64,000 nucleotides of DNA, from contig JAKCDL010000001.1 in NCBI GenBank assembly GCA_021841935.1, forward strand, positions 356,708 to 420,707, in the 5' to 3' direction. Below the pieces are notes generated by a model that had not been told where the DNA came from, did not search any database, and saw nothing but the letters and a program-made list of their open reading frames with translations. Origin of the DNA: Actinomycetes bacterium. GTDB lineage: Bacteria; Actinomycetota; Acidimicrobiia; Acidimicrobiales; Acidimicrobiaceae. The position numbers and the translations under genes are program-made. Of this stretch, positions 46,369 through 55,324 are shown piece by piece (positions within the stretch are counted from its first letter, which is position 1; every line of letters starts with the position of its first letter).

Positions 46369-47706
46369 TCACAACAATGGCTGCTCATCCGAGAATAAAG
46401 TTCGGATCTCTTCTATAGAACTCTCCGCCCCACCGACACGGCTTATAGTTATTGTGCCACCATCATCAATATCGATGAAAGCTTCAACCCCGCGCCTTCC
46501 GCTCTCCTCATATTGCCGACGATAACTCTTCAATTGAGCATCCGCTTTACGATTAGGTCCGTCAAAGTCGACTATGAATTTCGCCGTCCGTAACTTCGCA
46601 ACAATGTTAGCGACCCTCGTGAAGAGAGAAGGATTCGAAAGTCGAATATGCACAACATTGGCATCTGAAAGTGGATTAAAGCCGGACTCCTCTAAGTACA
46701 GTGCAACCCTTTCAAAGCCAATCGAAAAGCCGCATGCCGGTGCAGATCTACCAAAACGTTCGAGCATGGTGTCGTATCGCCCACCTCCGCCAATAGAAAA
46801 ACCGAATTGGGGTAAGGATAGTTCGAAAATTGGACCGGTGTAGTAACCCATACCTCTTATAACGGTTGGATCAAAGACAAATTTAACGTCACCGAACTCA
46901 TCGTCACTCGACATAGAAGCTATAGCTAATAGATCTTCAACGACACCTTCTGCGATACCTATCCCTTTTAGACGATCGCTATCGACGATCCCACCTTCAC
47001 CAAGGTCCGACATCCGCTCAATAAGTTGCGTTGCTACAGCTTCGTCAACTCCTAGATCAATGATCAGTTGAGCAACCTGCATGGAAGTCAGTTTGTCGAG
47101 TTTGTCAAGGGCAATTAAGACACCAGAACGCTTACCGACCTCGATTTCGAAAAATTCGAGAATCTGATCGAGCAGTGCACGGTGATTGAATCGAAGCGTC
47201 AAAGACGGTATGCCTAAACGCTTTAGCGCCCTAAGAGTAGTTGATATCAACGCTAGCTCTGCAACGATGGAGGCTTCCCCGATCACGTCGATATCGCATT
47301 GTACAAATTGACGATATCGCCCTTTTTGAGGTCGCTCTGCTCGCCAAACGGGTCCGATCTGAATCGATCGCAGAATAGATCCGCCTAGCTTGGCAAAGTT
47401 ATGAGCGTAATACCTAGACAATGGAACGGTTAGGTCAAAACGAAGCCCTAGATCGGCGAGGCTATCCTCATCTGCGATATCTAGCTTTTCCCCCCTTTTT
47501 AGGATCTTGAAAACTAACTTTTCATTCTCTCCACCGCCACTTCCAACAAGGCGATCCAGATCTTCAACGGCAGGAGTTTCAATCTTTACGAATCCAGCCT
47601 CTTTGTAGGTATCAAGAATTACAGAGGTCATGTGATCTCTAATTGCTACCTCGCGAGGAAGTAGATCTCGCATGCCGCGCGATGGCGAAGTATCAACTTT
47701 GGCCAT
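46369..47706 (-). CDS. hisS: Histidyl-tRNA synthetase
   Basis: This 445-residue class II synthetase charges tRNA-His. Motif 2 region reads WRAERPQKGRYRQFVQCDIDV and motif 3 ACGFSIGFERVALYL; histidine-binding GMGYYTGPIFEL is intact. The segment that is RPEGTA in typical bacterial HisS reads LRFDLTVPL here (residues 88-96), preceded by GGGENEKLVFKILKRGEKL. That form is known from eukaryotic, archaeal and some bacterial enzymes. Length is typical. The gene stands alone, with its start 31 bases from the end of the lipoprotein gene. Confidence 0.95.
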   Translation of the reverse strand: MAKVDTSPSRGMRDLLPREVAIRDHMTSVILDTYKEAGFVKIETPAVEDLDRLVGSGGGENEKLVFKILKRGEKLDIADEDSLADLGLRFDLTVPLSRYYAHNFAKLGGSILRSIQIGPVWRAERPQKGRYRQFVQCDIDVIGEASIVAELALISTTLRALKRLGIPSLTLRFNHRALLDQILEFFEIEVGKRSGVLIALDKLDKLTSMQVAQLIIDLGVDEAVATQLIERMSDLGEGGIVDSDRLKGIGIAEGVVEDLLAIASMSSDDEFGDVKFVFDPTVIRGMGYYTGPIFELSLPQFGFSIGGGGRYDTMLERFGRSAPACGFSIGFERVALYLEESGFNPLSDANVVHIRLSNPSLFTRVANIVAKLRTAKFIVDFDGPNRKADAQLKSYRRQYEESGRRGVEAFIDIDDGGTITISRVGGAESSIEEIRTLFSDEQPLL

Positions 47707-47737
47707 ATATGACTCCCGTAGCTAACCGTCAGGAAGA

Positions 47738-48208
47738 TCAGCCTAATTTGCTAACAGTTCCACTCGCGCCCGCCACACCAATGACTAGATCACCCCTTGG
47801 CGATATGAGATACCACCTGGTGCCAGCAATTATCTTTCCCTCACCAGAGACCTCACCGGGAAGGGTATCTCCTACATATGTATAGGCAGGATGTCCTCCC
47901 AATAGAAGTTGACCACTCCTCGTTCCCAAAAAGTTAGTGCTTACCCCTACTCCAGCAACGATATGCTTCGATTGAATAGGTCGAAAGAAAGTTGTACATG
48001 ATCCAGAGCAAGCAAAGGCGGGCGTACCTGGGGTATATACAGATTGACCACTTGAGAGAACTATCGCCTTTCCAAACTGAGTCCTTTCAACAGTTACCTT
48101 CTCGCCTGAACCACTAGCAGCACCGCCAGGTGTATTCGTGGCACCAATTGCACAGGAAGAGGAAACGATGGCTAGTAGTCCAAGAAGTGTCGCTCTTGAT
48201 CGATGCAT
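47738..48208 (-). CDS. Small lipoprotein with PF03640-like secreted repeat
   Basis: The protein has about 156 residues from the ATG at 48208 (MHRSRATLLGLLAIVSSSCAIG), with a lipobox-like SSSC, so it is probably lipidated. The exported part has ACSGSCTTFFRPI and, later, QLLLGGHPAYTYVGDTLPGEVSGEG and WYLISPRGD, the pattern of the 'secreted repeat of unknown function' family. Actinobacterial relatives are exported and uncharacterised. I chose 48208 because the six residues in front (to 48226) add only charge. It lies upstream of hisS on the same strand. Confidence 0.75.
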   Translation of the reverse strand: MHRSRATLLGLLAIVSSSCAIGATNTPGGAASGSGEKVTVERTQFGKAIVLSSGQSVYTPGTPAFACSGSCTTFFRPIQSKHIVAGVGVSTNFLGTRSGQLLLGGHPAYTYVGDTLPGEVSGEGKIIAGTRWYLISPRGDLVIGVAGASGTVSKLG

Positions 48209-48401
48209 AAATCTACCTCTTCCCACAAACTTCCTTTGAAGACAACGCTAACGCCTTTCGATAGAGTTCATCAAAAGAGTCACGCTATAAAGATCGTCTC
48301 AACAGTTTTAAATCTTCCGGAATCAGAAATAGAATAAATATGATAAGATTTATCAACAATAGAAGTTTTTAGATACAGCAACCGTAGCAAATGGAGTTTT
48401 G

Positions 48402-48965
48402 ATGACCACGGCTAAAACAAAAAAGGCAGCAGAGGCTACCGTAGGTGGCAAGCAAGGATTCTTCTCCTTTCCCGATCCAGTAAATGAAGTAGCCGCTCGT
48501 GCAGTTGCCATTGGCGTCGTACTACAGGTAGTGCTTCTCGCAATGACACACAATCGTCTCCTATTTATCCCCCTTTGCTACGGCTTTCTAGCGAGAGTTT
48601 CGTCGGGACCTAAGATCTCCCCGATGGGAATAATCGCTACCAAGCTTGTAGCACCTCGATTAAGCAGGTACGAAAAACTCGTGGCCGGGAAGCCCAAGCG
48701 CTTCGCACAAGCGATCGGGGTTATCTTTTCCTTCGGCGCAGCAATCCTATCGGTTGCCTTTTCATCATTCACTCCCGCGCTAGTGGTACTGATCGCCCTA
48801 GGCCTAGCCGCATCCCTCGAAGGATTTTTGGGATTTTGCCTTGGATGTAAGATCTTTGGCATCGCCTTCAACCTAGGTCTAGTCAACTACGACGATTGCC
48901 CCACTTGCGTCGTCAACTACACAGCACTCTCAGCTCGAAAGGGCCTGAGGGAGTCTGTCAACTAG
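48402..48965 (+). CDS. DUF4395 membrane protein
   Basis: The protein has 187 residues from the ATG at 48402, which has GGAG at 48393-48396. It has four hydrophobic segments. FPDPVNEVAARAVAIGVVLQ, GPKISPMGIIATKLVAPRL, GKPKRFAQAIGV and LGFCLGCKIFGI are the conserved blocks of DUF4395, including the CLGC cysteine pair. Members often lie beside thioredoxin or rhodanese genes; none is here. Function unknown; a redox-active membrane role is only suggested by CxxC. Confidence 0.85.
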   Translation: MTTAKTKKAAEATVGGKQGFFSFPDPVNEVAARAVAIGVVLQVVLLAMTHNRLLFIPLCYGFLARVSSGPKISPMGIIATKLVAPRLSRYEKLVAGKPKRFAQAIGVIFSFGAAILSVAFSSFTPALVVLIALGLAASLEGFLGFCLGCKIFGIAFNLGLVNYDDCPTCVVNYTALSARKGLRESVN

Positions 48966-49008
48966 CGAAAACTTCATTTGACGCCATAAGAAAGTAGAAT
49001 AGATACTT

Positions 49009-50724
49009 ATGGCACGCACTCCCCGAAGTTCAAAACTCCTTGCCGCATCTCGTGGCGATGTTGAAGTAGATCTACTAATAAGAGGTGGAAAGGTCTTTTC
49101 CACCGCGACGCGAGAGTGGGTTGAAACTTCACTAGCTATTTTTGATGGCGTAATCGTGGGTTGGGGGGATCGACCGGCAAAAGAAATCGTCGACGTAGGC
49201 GGTCGTCACATAACTCCAGCGTTTATAGATGCTCACATGCATCTTGAATCAACAAAGCTCTGGATCGATGAGTTTGTACCTCTTGCGTTAGCTAACGGAA
49301 CCACTACTGTAGTTGCCGATCCCCACGAGATTGCAAATGTCTTTGGTGTTCCGGGAGTGGCTGCGCTTTTAGATGCCGCCAAGATACAGCGTTTTCAATT
49401 TCTGGTCTCCGCTTCATCGTGCGTTCCAGCTTCAAAGTTTGAATCACCTGGTGCAACGCTTGGATCCGATGCAGTAGCTTCTCTTCTAGATGATTATGGC
49501 GCTATTGGAGTAGCAGAGGTTATGAACTATCCGGGAGTTATCTATGGTGATCCGGAAGTACTCGCAAAGATTGCAAGTGCTAATGGACGTCGCGTCGATG
49601 GACACGCTCCCTCAGTTCGAGGAGCCGACCTAGATGCCTATCTCACAGCAGGGGTAGAATCTGACCACGAGTGTACAACCTTCGAAGAGGCTCACGAAAA
49701 GCGCCAAAAGGGTATGTGGATATTCATACGAGAAGGTTCCGCAAGCAAGAATCTTCGGGAACTTATAAAGAGCGTAGCAATTGGTGGAACCGACAGGGTA
49801 GCGCTTTGCACCGACGATCGCGAGCCATCAACACTCATTGAGGATGGTCATATGAACGACTGTCTCAAGATCGCGGTTGAATGTGGCATACGCCCAGAAG
49901 ATGCTCTGGTTTTAGCTACTTCGAATCCCGCAGAATACCACCAGCTCTACGACTTAGGCTCGCTCGGACCGGGCTACCAAGCAGACATAGTCGTACTCGA
50001 AGACCTTGTCTCTTTTCGGACGCATTCTGTCTTTCACAAAGGCATCGAAGTTGCCCGCGACAATAAAGCCCTGCCGAGCGCACTTCAACCAAGTCCACCA
50101 CCTGCATGGATGCTATCTTCGATAAATTTCGAACCAAGAAAGCGCTATGACTTTTCGGTTGAACTGTCAGATTCTGACGTCGTACGCGTCATCGTTGTGA
50201 ACGAGAATTCCCTACTAACAAACGAACGACATAGGCACGCTACTCAACTCGACGACCTCTCGCGAATAGCAGTCATCGAGCGTCACCACAGTAGTGGAAG
50301 ATATGGCGTGGGCTTCGTTGAAGGATTTGGAATTTACCGCGGCGCGATCGCCTCTACCGTAGCGCATGACGCCCACAACATCATGATTGTTGGCGGTTTA
50401 GACGAATCCTCTAATGTTGATATGAATATTGCAATCGAACGCCTAAGGGATATTGGAGGGGGTCAAATTGCTGTTCTCGACGGCAAAATCCTCGCAGAGG
50501 TCCAACTCAACGTCGGAGGACTAATGTCAACCCTTGCCGCCCCAGAAGTAGCCGTCCAACTTCGAAAGCTTGAAGATGCGGTGCAAAGAGATCTCAAGGG
50601 CACCCTCAAAGAACCATTTATGACACTATCGTTCCTAGGCCTATCCGTAATTCCCGACCTTCGAATTACGGATCTTGGCCTAATCGACGTTGTCGCATTT
50701 GATAAAACCACACTCAAGGTTTAG
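49009..50724 (+). CDS. ade: Adenine deaminase
   Basis: This 571-residue metal-dependent amidohydrolase converts adenine to hypoxanthine and ammonia. Metal ligands lie in DAHMHLEST near residues 75-82; DPHEIANVFG, DGHAPSVRGADLDAYLTAG and CTDDREPSTLIEDGHMN are typical of the family, and the C-terminal small domain is complete. The length matches bacterial Ade. It serves purine salvage. It is 44 bases after the DUF4395 gene and on the same strand, but there is no clear functional link. Confidence 0.93.
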   Translation: MARTPRSSKLLAASRGDVEVDLLIRGGKVFSTATREWVETSLAIFDGVIVGWGDRPAKEIVDVGGRHITPAFIDAHMHLESTKLWIDEFVPLALANGTTTVVADPHEIANVFGVPGVAALLDAAKIQRFQFLVSASSCVPASKFESPGATLGSDAVASLLDDYGAIGVAEVMNYPGVIYGDPEVLAKIASANGRRVDGHAPSVRGADLDAYLTAGVESDHECTTFEEAHEKRQKGMWIFIREGSASKNLRELIKSVAIGGTDRVALCTDDREPSTLIEDGHMNDCLKIAVECGIRPEDALVLATSNPAEYHQLYDLGSLGPGYQADIVVLEDLVSFRTHSVFHKGIEVARDNKALPSALQPSPPPAWMLSSINFEPRKRYDFSVELSDSDVVRVIVVNENSLLTNERHRHATQLDDLSRIAVIERHHSSGRYGVGFVEGFGIYRGAIASTVAHDAHNIMIVGGLDESSNVDMNIAIERLRDIGGGQIAVLDGKILAEVQLNVGGLMSTLAAPEVAVQLRKLEDAVQRDLKGTLKEPFMTLSFLGLSVIPDLRITDLGLIDVVAFDKTTLKV

Positions 50725-50809
50725 CTATTGCTTGATAGGACTTCCAAACTCTGATACCTTCTTTAATTAGTTTGATTACAAACTTTTTAAAAAGTGAGGG
50801 TTCAATAAG

Positions 50810-51982
50810 GTGACCAATGCGGTAATTGTAGACGTAGTCCGCACTCCGGGCGGAAAGAGAAATGGGAAGCTATCGGGGTGGCATCCCGCCGACCTATCTG
50901 CGGAAACCCTGAAAGCTCTGGTATCTAGAAACGACATCGATCCCGCAATCATCGAAGATGTAGTCATGGGATGCGTAATGCAAGTCGGAGCGCAGTCGAT
51001 CAACATCGCTCGAAATGCCGTCCTTGCGGCTGGATTTCCAGAGACCGTTTGTGCTACGACCGTAGACCGGCAGTGTGGATCGTCTCAACAGGCCGTAGCT
51101 TTCGCCGCTCAGTCGGTAATGTCCGGCTTTCACGACGTTGTCATTGCAGCCGGCGTAGAGGCGATGACCCAGGTTCCGATCGGCGCATCCGCTGCCAACG
51201 GACCCGGAAAACCCTATGGTCCCAAGGTAATGGAGCGATATAGCGATAAGGGCGGCTTAGTTCACCAAGGAATATCAGCCGAACTCATAGCAGATCAATG
51301 GGGACTCTCCCGCGAAGAGTTAGACCGATTTGGTCTTCGTAGCCAACAGCTAGCCGCCATTGCGCGTGATGAAAATCGTTTCGACCGTGAGATTATTCCA
51401 GTAGCTGTAAATCATGCCGAAGGAGGCGTCACGGGCGAGATGATGACCCAAGACGAGGGTATCCGCACAACTTCCCTAGAGGTCCTCGCCTCTCTAAAGC
51501 CAGCCTTCAAGGAGAACGGTAAGGTAACCGCGGGGAATTCCTCGCAAATCACAGATGGCGCTTCGGCTGCTCTAATCATGAGTGAAGAGATGGCCGCCCG
51601 CCTAAACCTCAAGCCGAGAGCTCGCTTTGTTTCGTTTTCGCTCGCCGGTGTAGACCCCGTAACCATGCTCACTGGACCAATACCTGCAACTCAGAAGATT
51701 CTAGAGCGAACCAAGATGACCATGGATGATATCGATCTTGTCGAAATTAATGAAGCCTTTGCCTCTGTAGTTCTCGCATGGGAGAAGGAGCTTCACCCTG
51801 ACATGTCGAAGGTCAACGTAAACGGGGGAGCGATCGCCCTAGGCCACCCACTAGGAGCATCGGGAACCAAGCTCCTAGCAACACTGCTATGCGAACTTGA
51901 GCGAACTGGTGGACGCTATGGACTACAAACAATGTGCGAAGGTGGCGGCATGGCCAATGCGACGATAATCGAACGGCTCTAA
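50810..51982 (+). CDS. Acetyl-CoA acyltransferase (thiolase)
   Basis: The 390-residue thiolase has the acyl Cys in [14 protein letters not shown] near residue 89, the His in [15 protein letters not shown] near residue 347 and the final Cys in [13 protein letters not shown]. It starts at a GTG. It differs considerably from the thiolase at 9.3 kb, so it probably has a separate role such as beta-oxidation of fatty or branched acids. It stands alone, with a strong terminator after it. Confidence 0.92.
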   Translation: MTNAVIVDVVRTPGGKRNGKLSGWHPADLSAETLKALVSRNDIDPAIIEDVVMGCVMQVGAQSINIARNAVLAAGFPETVCATTVDRQCGSSQQAVAFAAQSVMSGFHDVVIAAGVEAMTQVPIGASAANGPGKPYGPKVMERYSDKGGLVHQGISAELIADQWGLSREELDRFGLRSQQLAAIARDENRFDREIIPVAVNHAEGGVTGEMMTQDEGIRTTSLEVLASLKPAFKENGKVTAGNSSQITDGASAALIMSEEMAARLNLKPRARFVSFSLAGVDPVTMLTGPIPATQKILERTKMTMDDIDLVEINEAFASVVLAWEKELHPDMSKVNVNGGAIALGHPLGASGTKLLATLLCELERTGGRYGLQTMCEGGGMANATIIERL

Positions 51983-52094
51983 AGCCCTCGTCACTATCGA
52001 TGTATATCGGTCAAATTGAAAGACCCAATATAGAGCAAATCAACCGGGTCATTTGATAGCAATATCGCGTAGCTATCTCGTATATCGTCTGAAA

Positions 52095-52137
52095 AAAAAT
52101 GAAGCGAGAGGGAGAAGATCCCTCTCGCTTCATTTTT
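52095..52137. terminator. Strong bidirectional terminator
   Basis: A 19-pair perfect stem (52095-52113 with 52119-52137) with loop GAAGA is flanked by A8 on the left and T5 on the right, so it forms a hairpin with a T-run on both strands. It lies between the thiolase (plus) and the peptidase (minus), which converge on it. Confidence 0.93.
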
Positions 52138-52215
52138 AAGATTTCATTGAGAATCTAAAGAGCTAGAATCTTTTTCGCCGTTCTCTCGTTCCGACCCGAG
52201 AAACAGGACTCTCTG

Positions 52216-54306
52216 CTATCTAAGGTTATCGATGAGAAAACTCAATCGACGATCTGAAATCTCCATAAGGAGATTTTCGCCACGTGGCATATGCCGAGAG
52301 TTTGGAATCAAGAAAGTATCAAACTCTATTCCATTTTCAGTCGCCTCTTGCATCAATGAAAGAGTATTTCGGACGTGCACATTCTCATCGATTAATCCGT
52401 GGATCACCAATAGCTTCGAGCGAAGTCGAGAGATCAACGGCCTAACGTCAGAGCTAACATACGATTCGGCATTTGGATCAGAACCTAGGTATCTTTCGGT
52501 ATAACCCGTATCATAAAATCGGAAGTCTGTCACCGGAGCACCCGCAACTCCAACTTTGAAACGATTGGGATACTTCAGAAGCAGCGAAAGCGTCATGAAG
52601 CCACCGTAGCTCCAACCAGTTACACCGACCTTTGATGCATCAAATCCATAACGCTCTACTACGAAGTCCAGGAACTCTAATTGGTCAACGAGCTCGTAAG
52701 TTCCGAACTTATGAAAGAGCCACTCTTCAAAGACTTTTCCACGATTTGCTGAACCTCTGTTGTCAACCTTCAATGTAGCAATACCAATCGATCGAAGGTA
52801 TTGCGCTTCAAGATCTTTGGTGGCACCAAACGAGTCGGTAACTGCCTGAAAGTGCGGTCCGCCGTAGACGTCAACTACAATCGGGGCCCCGTTGAGGTCA
52901 CCCGAAGGAAGGTACAACTCACCATAGAGTTTGACTCCATCTCTAGTTGTGTACTCTAATTCAATCGGTGGTTCCAGGGAAAACGGTGACTCTTCAAGTA
53001 ATGATGTAAAGCTAAATAAGACTTCGCCACCTATCTGCCGCACCTCGGTTGACGTAGGATGTTCATTCGTCGAATAGACGTCAACGATGTGTGTACCATT
53101 CGGCGAAACTACCCCAGAGTGAACTCCTCTCCCTAAAGAAACGACTTCTACTTCTCCACCATCCAAGTGAACCCTGCAAATAGGGCGATAACGCGGATCT
53201 ATTGGGGATCCAATGAAGTAGACGTACTCATCTGCGACTCCTACGAGCTCGGAAACCATCCACTCGCCGCTAGTCAACTGCTTTAGCTCTCCGCCTGGAC
53301 CGAACTTAGTTATGTGGCCAAAACCACTTTCCTCATCAATTGCTAGGATGTCATTTGAACCCGCCACTTCTAGTGAGTTCGATACATTAATCCACTTATC
53401 ATTCGTTCTCTCAACTTTTGCAACTTCGTTGCCTGCTGTATCAAAAAATATCCAACTAAGGAGAGTCTGAGAACGATTTAGGGTTGCAACAAGGAGCAAA
53501 GAGTCGCTGACCCACCTTACATGAGGAATATACTCATACTCTCCTAAATCGAGCTTCAACTCAATTGTGGAATTTCGCAATATCAGCTCAACCCTCTCAT
53601 TGTCACCGCCAACAAACGGATAGTGATACTCTTCGAGGCGAATATCCCCATCAGCATGGTTCACGATTGGAAATACAGGCGCTGGCGAATGATCTACTTT
53701 TGCATACACAAAAATCTCAGAGCCATAGTGGGTGAAGAGGCCACTCAATCGTCCAAATTCTTCTTGACAAATGTACTCCGCGACCCCAAGTGAAAAATTC
53801 GATTGAGCCTCAGCGATGACCTGGATGGTATCGGTCGCTACATCAAAGAGGACAACCTTTTTGGATGTGGAGGCGACCCACCGATCAAGTGACTCAAGAG
53901 GCTTTACTTCAACGACGCCATCGTATGTAAATTCAAAAACCACTCGCTCTTCAATTGGATCAAAGAGAGAAAATCGGCCATCTATATTCAGTAAGATCAG
54001 GTACCCTCTTGCGTTACCGTAGATTGCAAAGTCACTGATTCCTTGATATGGGCTCCTAAGGCGTTCACGACGAAGCTCTTCGGCAAGAGAGATCTCACCG
54101 TTCCCTTGATTGGTTGTAACCTTCAGTTGTCGAGAGACTCTATCCGCAACGTTAAACGCATGTAAGTGCAGGGTGGAAGGATCGTCATCCTCACCAAAGA
54201 GATAGTAAATCTTTGTCCCATCTGGAGAAAACTTCGGTGATACCCACTGTCTAGTACCGATATATCGCTCTTTGGCAATGAACTTCAATAAATCTCTGTC
54301 AATCAC
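52216..54306 (-). CDS. S9-family prolyl oligopeptidase (DPP IV-like)
   Basis: This 696-residue serine peptidase has an N-terminal beta-propeller (about 1-440) and a C-terminal alpha/beta hydrolase domain. The catalytic Ser is in GWSYGGFM, Asp in VIHGLIDENVHV and His in NSRHMPRG. No signal peptide is seen, so it is probably cytoplasmic and degrades proline-containing peptides. VDVYGGPHFQAVTDSFGATKD is the usual family start of the hydrolase domain. It stands alone downstream of crgA on the same strand. Confidence 0.9.
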   Translation of the reverse strand: MIDRDLLKFIAKERYIGTRQWVSPKFSPDGTKIYYLFGEDDDPSTLHLHAFNVADRVSRQLKVTTNQGNGEISLAEELRRERLRSPYQGISDFAIYGNARGYLILLNIDGRFSLFDPIEERVVFEFTYDGVVEVKPLESLDRWVASTSKKVVLFDVATDTIQVIAEAQSNFSLGVAEYICQEEFGRLSGLFTHYGSEIFVYAKVDHSPAPVFPIVNHADGDIRLEEYHYPFVGGDNERVELILRNSTIELKLDLGEYEYIPHVRWVSDSLLLVATLNRSQTLLSWIFFDTAGNEVAKVERTNDKWINVSNSLEVAGSNDILAIDEESGFGHITKFGPGGELKQLTSGEWMVSELVGVADEYVYFIGSPIDPRYRPICRVHLDGGEVEVVSLGRGVHSGVVSPNGTHIVDVYSTNEHPTSTEVRQIGGEVLFSFTSLLEESPFSLEPPIELEYTTRDGVKLYGELYLPSGDLNGAPIVVDVYGGPHFQAVTDSFGATKDLEAQYLRSIGIATLKVDNRGSANRGKVFEEWLFHKFGTYELVDQLEFLDFVVERYGFDASKVGVTGWSYGGFMTLSLLLKYPNRFKVGVAGAPVTDFRFYDTGYTERYLGSDPNAESYVSSDVRPLISRLRSKLLVIHGLIDENVHVRNTLSLMQEATENGIEFDTFLIPNSRHMPRGENLLMEISDRRLSFLIDNLR

Positions 54307-54353
54307 CCCATTGACGATAGCACAAGGTTGATTTATCTTGTCGCAACTTCTAC

Positions 54354-54638
54354 CTATCGGTACTTAGTTGCTGTGTAAAACCCGACTGCTAATAGAACGA
54401 TACCGACCAACAGATACCAGTTAGATGCACCACCTGGGAGCACACCAAGGTAATTGATAAAGATCGTCAAAAAACCTATCCCAAGGGAGGCAAAGATAAG
54501 ATACAGCATCCACCTTGGTGACGGCCGCTTTCGGGCAAGAGGTGCCTGCACTCTACCCTTGGCGACAACTCCCCTGTTCGCTTCCCGCTTTTTCTTAAGT
54601 TCACGTCTGCGTTCTATCTTCGCTCGTCGTTCAGACAA
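54354..54638 (-). CDS. crgA: Cell-division protein CrgA
   Basis: This 94-residue protein has a basic cytoplasmic N-terminus and two transmembrane helices. SPRWMLYLIFASLGIGFL, then the loop LGVLPGGASNWYLLVG and the end GFYTATKYR, match CrgA, which recruits FtsZ-ring partners and wall-synthesis proteins in actinobacteria. In Mycobacterium crgA is likewise near trpG and the pknB operon. It is divergent from trpG. Confidence 0.88.
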   Translation of the reverse strand: MSERRAKIERRRELKKKREANRGVVAKGRVQAPLARKRPSPRWMLYLIFASLGIGFLTIFINYLGVLPGGASNWYLLVGIVLLAVGFYTATKYR

Positions 54639-54706
54639 GAAATACCTCCAAAGTCAAACAAAATCGCCGATTAAGGCACTATTCATGAGACGTTATGCTC
54701 TGATGT

Positions 54707-55324
54707 ATGACAAACAAGTCGCCACGCATTCTCATGGTCGATAACTTCGACTCTTTCGTCTTCAATTTAGTCCAATACATGCGCGAATTTGAAGTAGAGG
54801 TTGACGTAGTTCGCAACAATAATGTTAATCACGATATGATCGACTCGGACATCTACGGAGCTATCGTAATCTCACCTGGACCCGGCAATCCAACTGACGC
54901 CGGTGCGACAAAAGAAGTCATAAAAAAATATGCCCCAAAAATGCCAATATTAGGGGTTTGTCTTGGGCATCAGGCCATTGGCGAAGTCTATGGAGCTAAA
55001 GTAATCCGTGCCCCTAAACCTATGCATGGAAAGACCTCTCTCATTTCACACGACGGCAATGGGCTATTTGCTGGCATTCCAAATCCAATGACTGCAACTA
55101 GATACCATTCTTTAATAGTCGACGAAGGGACGGTTCCTCCAGATCTGTTGATTACCGCTAGATCCGAAGATGGACTTATAATGGGGCTGAAACATAGAAG
55201 CTACGACCTCTACGGTGTACAGTTTCATCCCGAATCCATCCTTACCGCTGATGGTAAGAATCTCATCAGAAACTTTCTGGCTATTGCGCATTTAGATACT
55301 CTTTCTAACCAGCTGCTGTCGTAG
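54707..55324 (+). CDS. trpG: Anthranilate/aminodeoxychorismate synthase component II
   Basis: This 205-residue glutamine amidotransferase has the nucleophile Cys in GVCLGHQAIGE and the His-Glu pair in GVQFHPESIL. It gives ammonia to TrpE (tryptophan) or PabB (folate); which one cannot be told. The gene order crgA-trpG-pknB is that of Mycobacterium and Streptomyces. The 3' ends of trpG and pknB overlap by 20 bases, so they are fully convergent. Confidence 0.93.
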   Translation: MTNKSPRILMVDNFDSFVFNLVQYMREFEVEVDVVRNNNVNHDMIDSDIYGAIVISPGPGNPTDAGATKEVIKKYAPKMPILGVCLGHQAIGEVYGAKVIRAPKPMHGKTSLISHDGNGLFAGIPNPMTATRYHSLIVDEGTVPPDLLITARSEDGLIMGLKHRSYDLYGVQFHPESILTADGKNLIRNFLAIAHLDTLSNQLLS

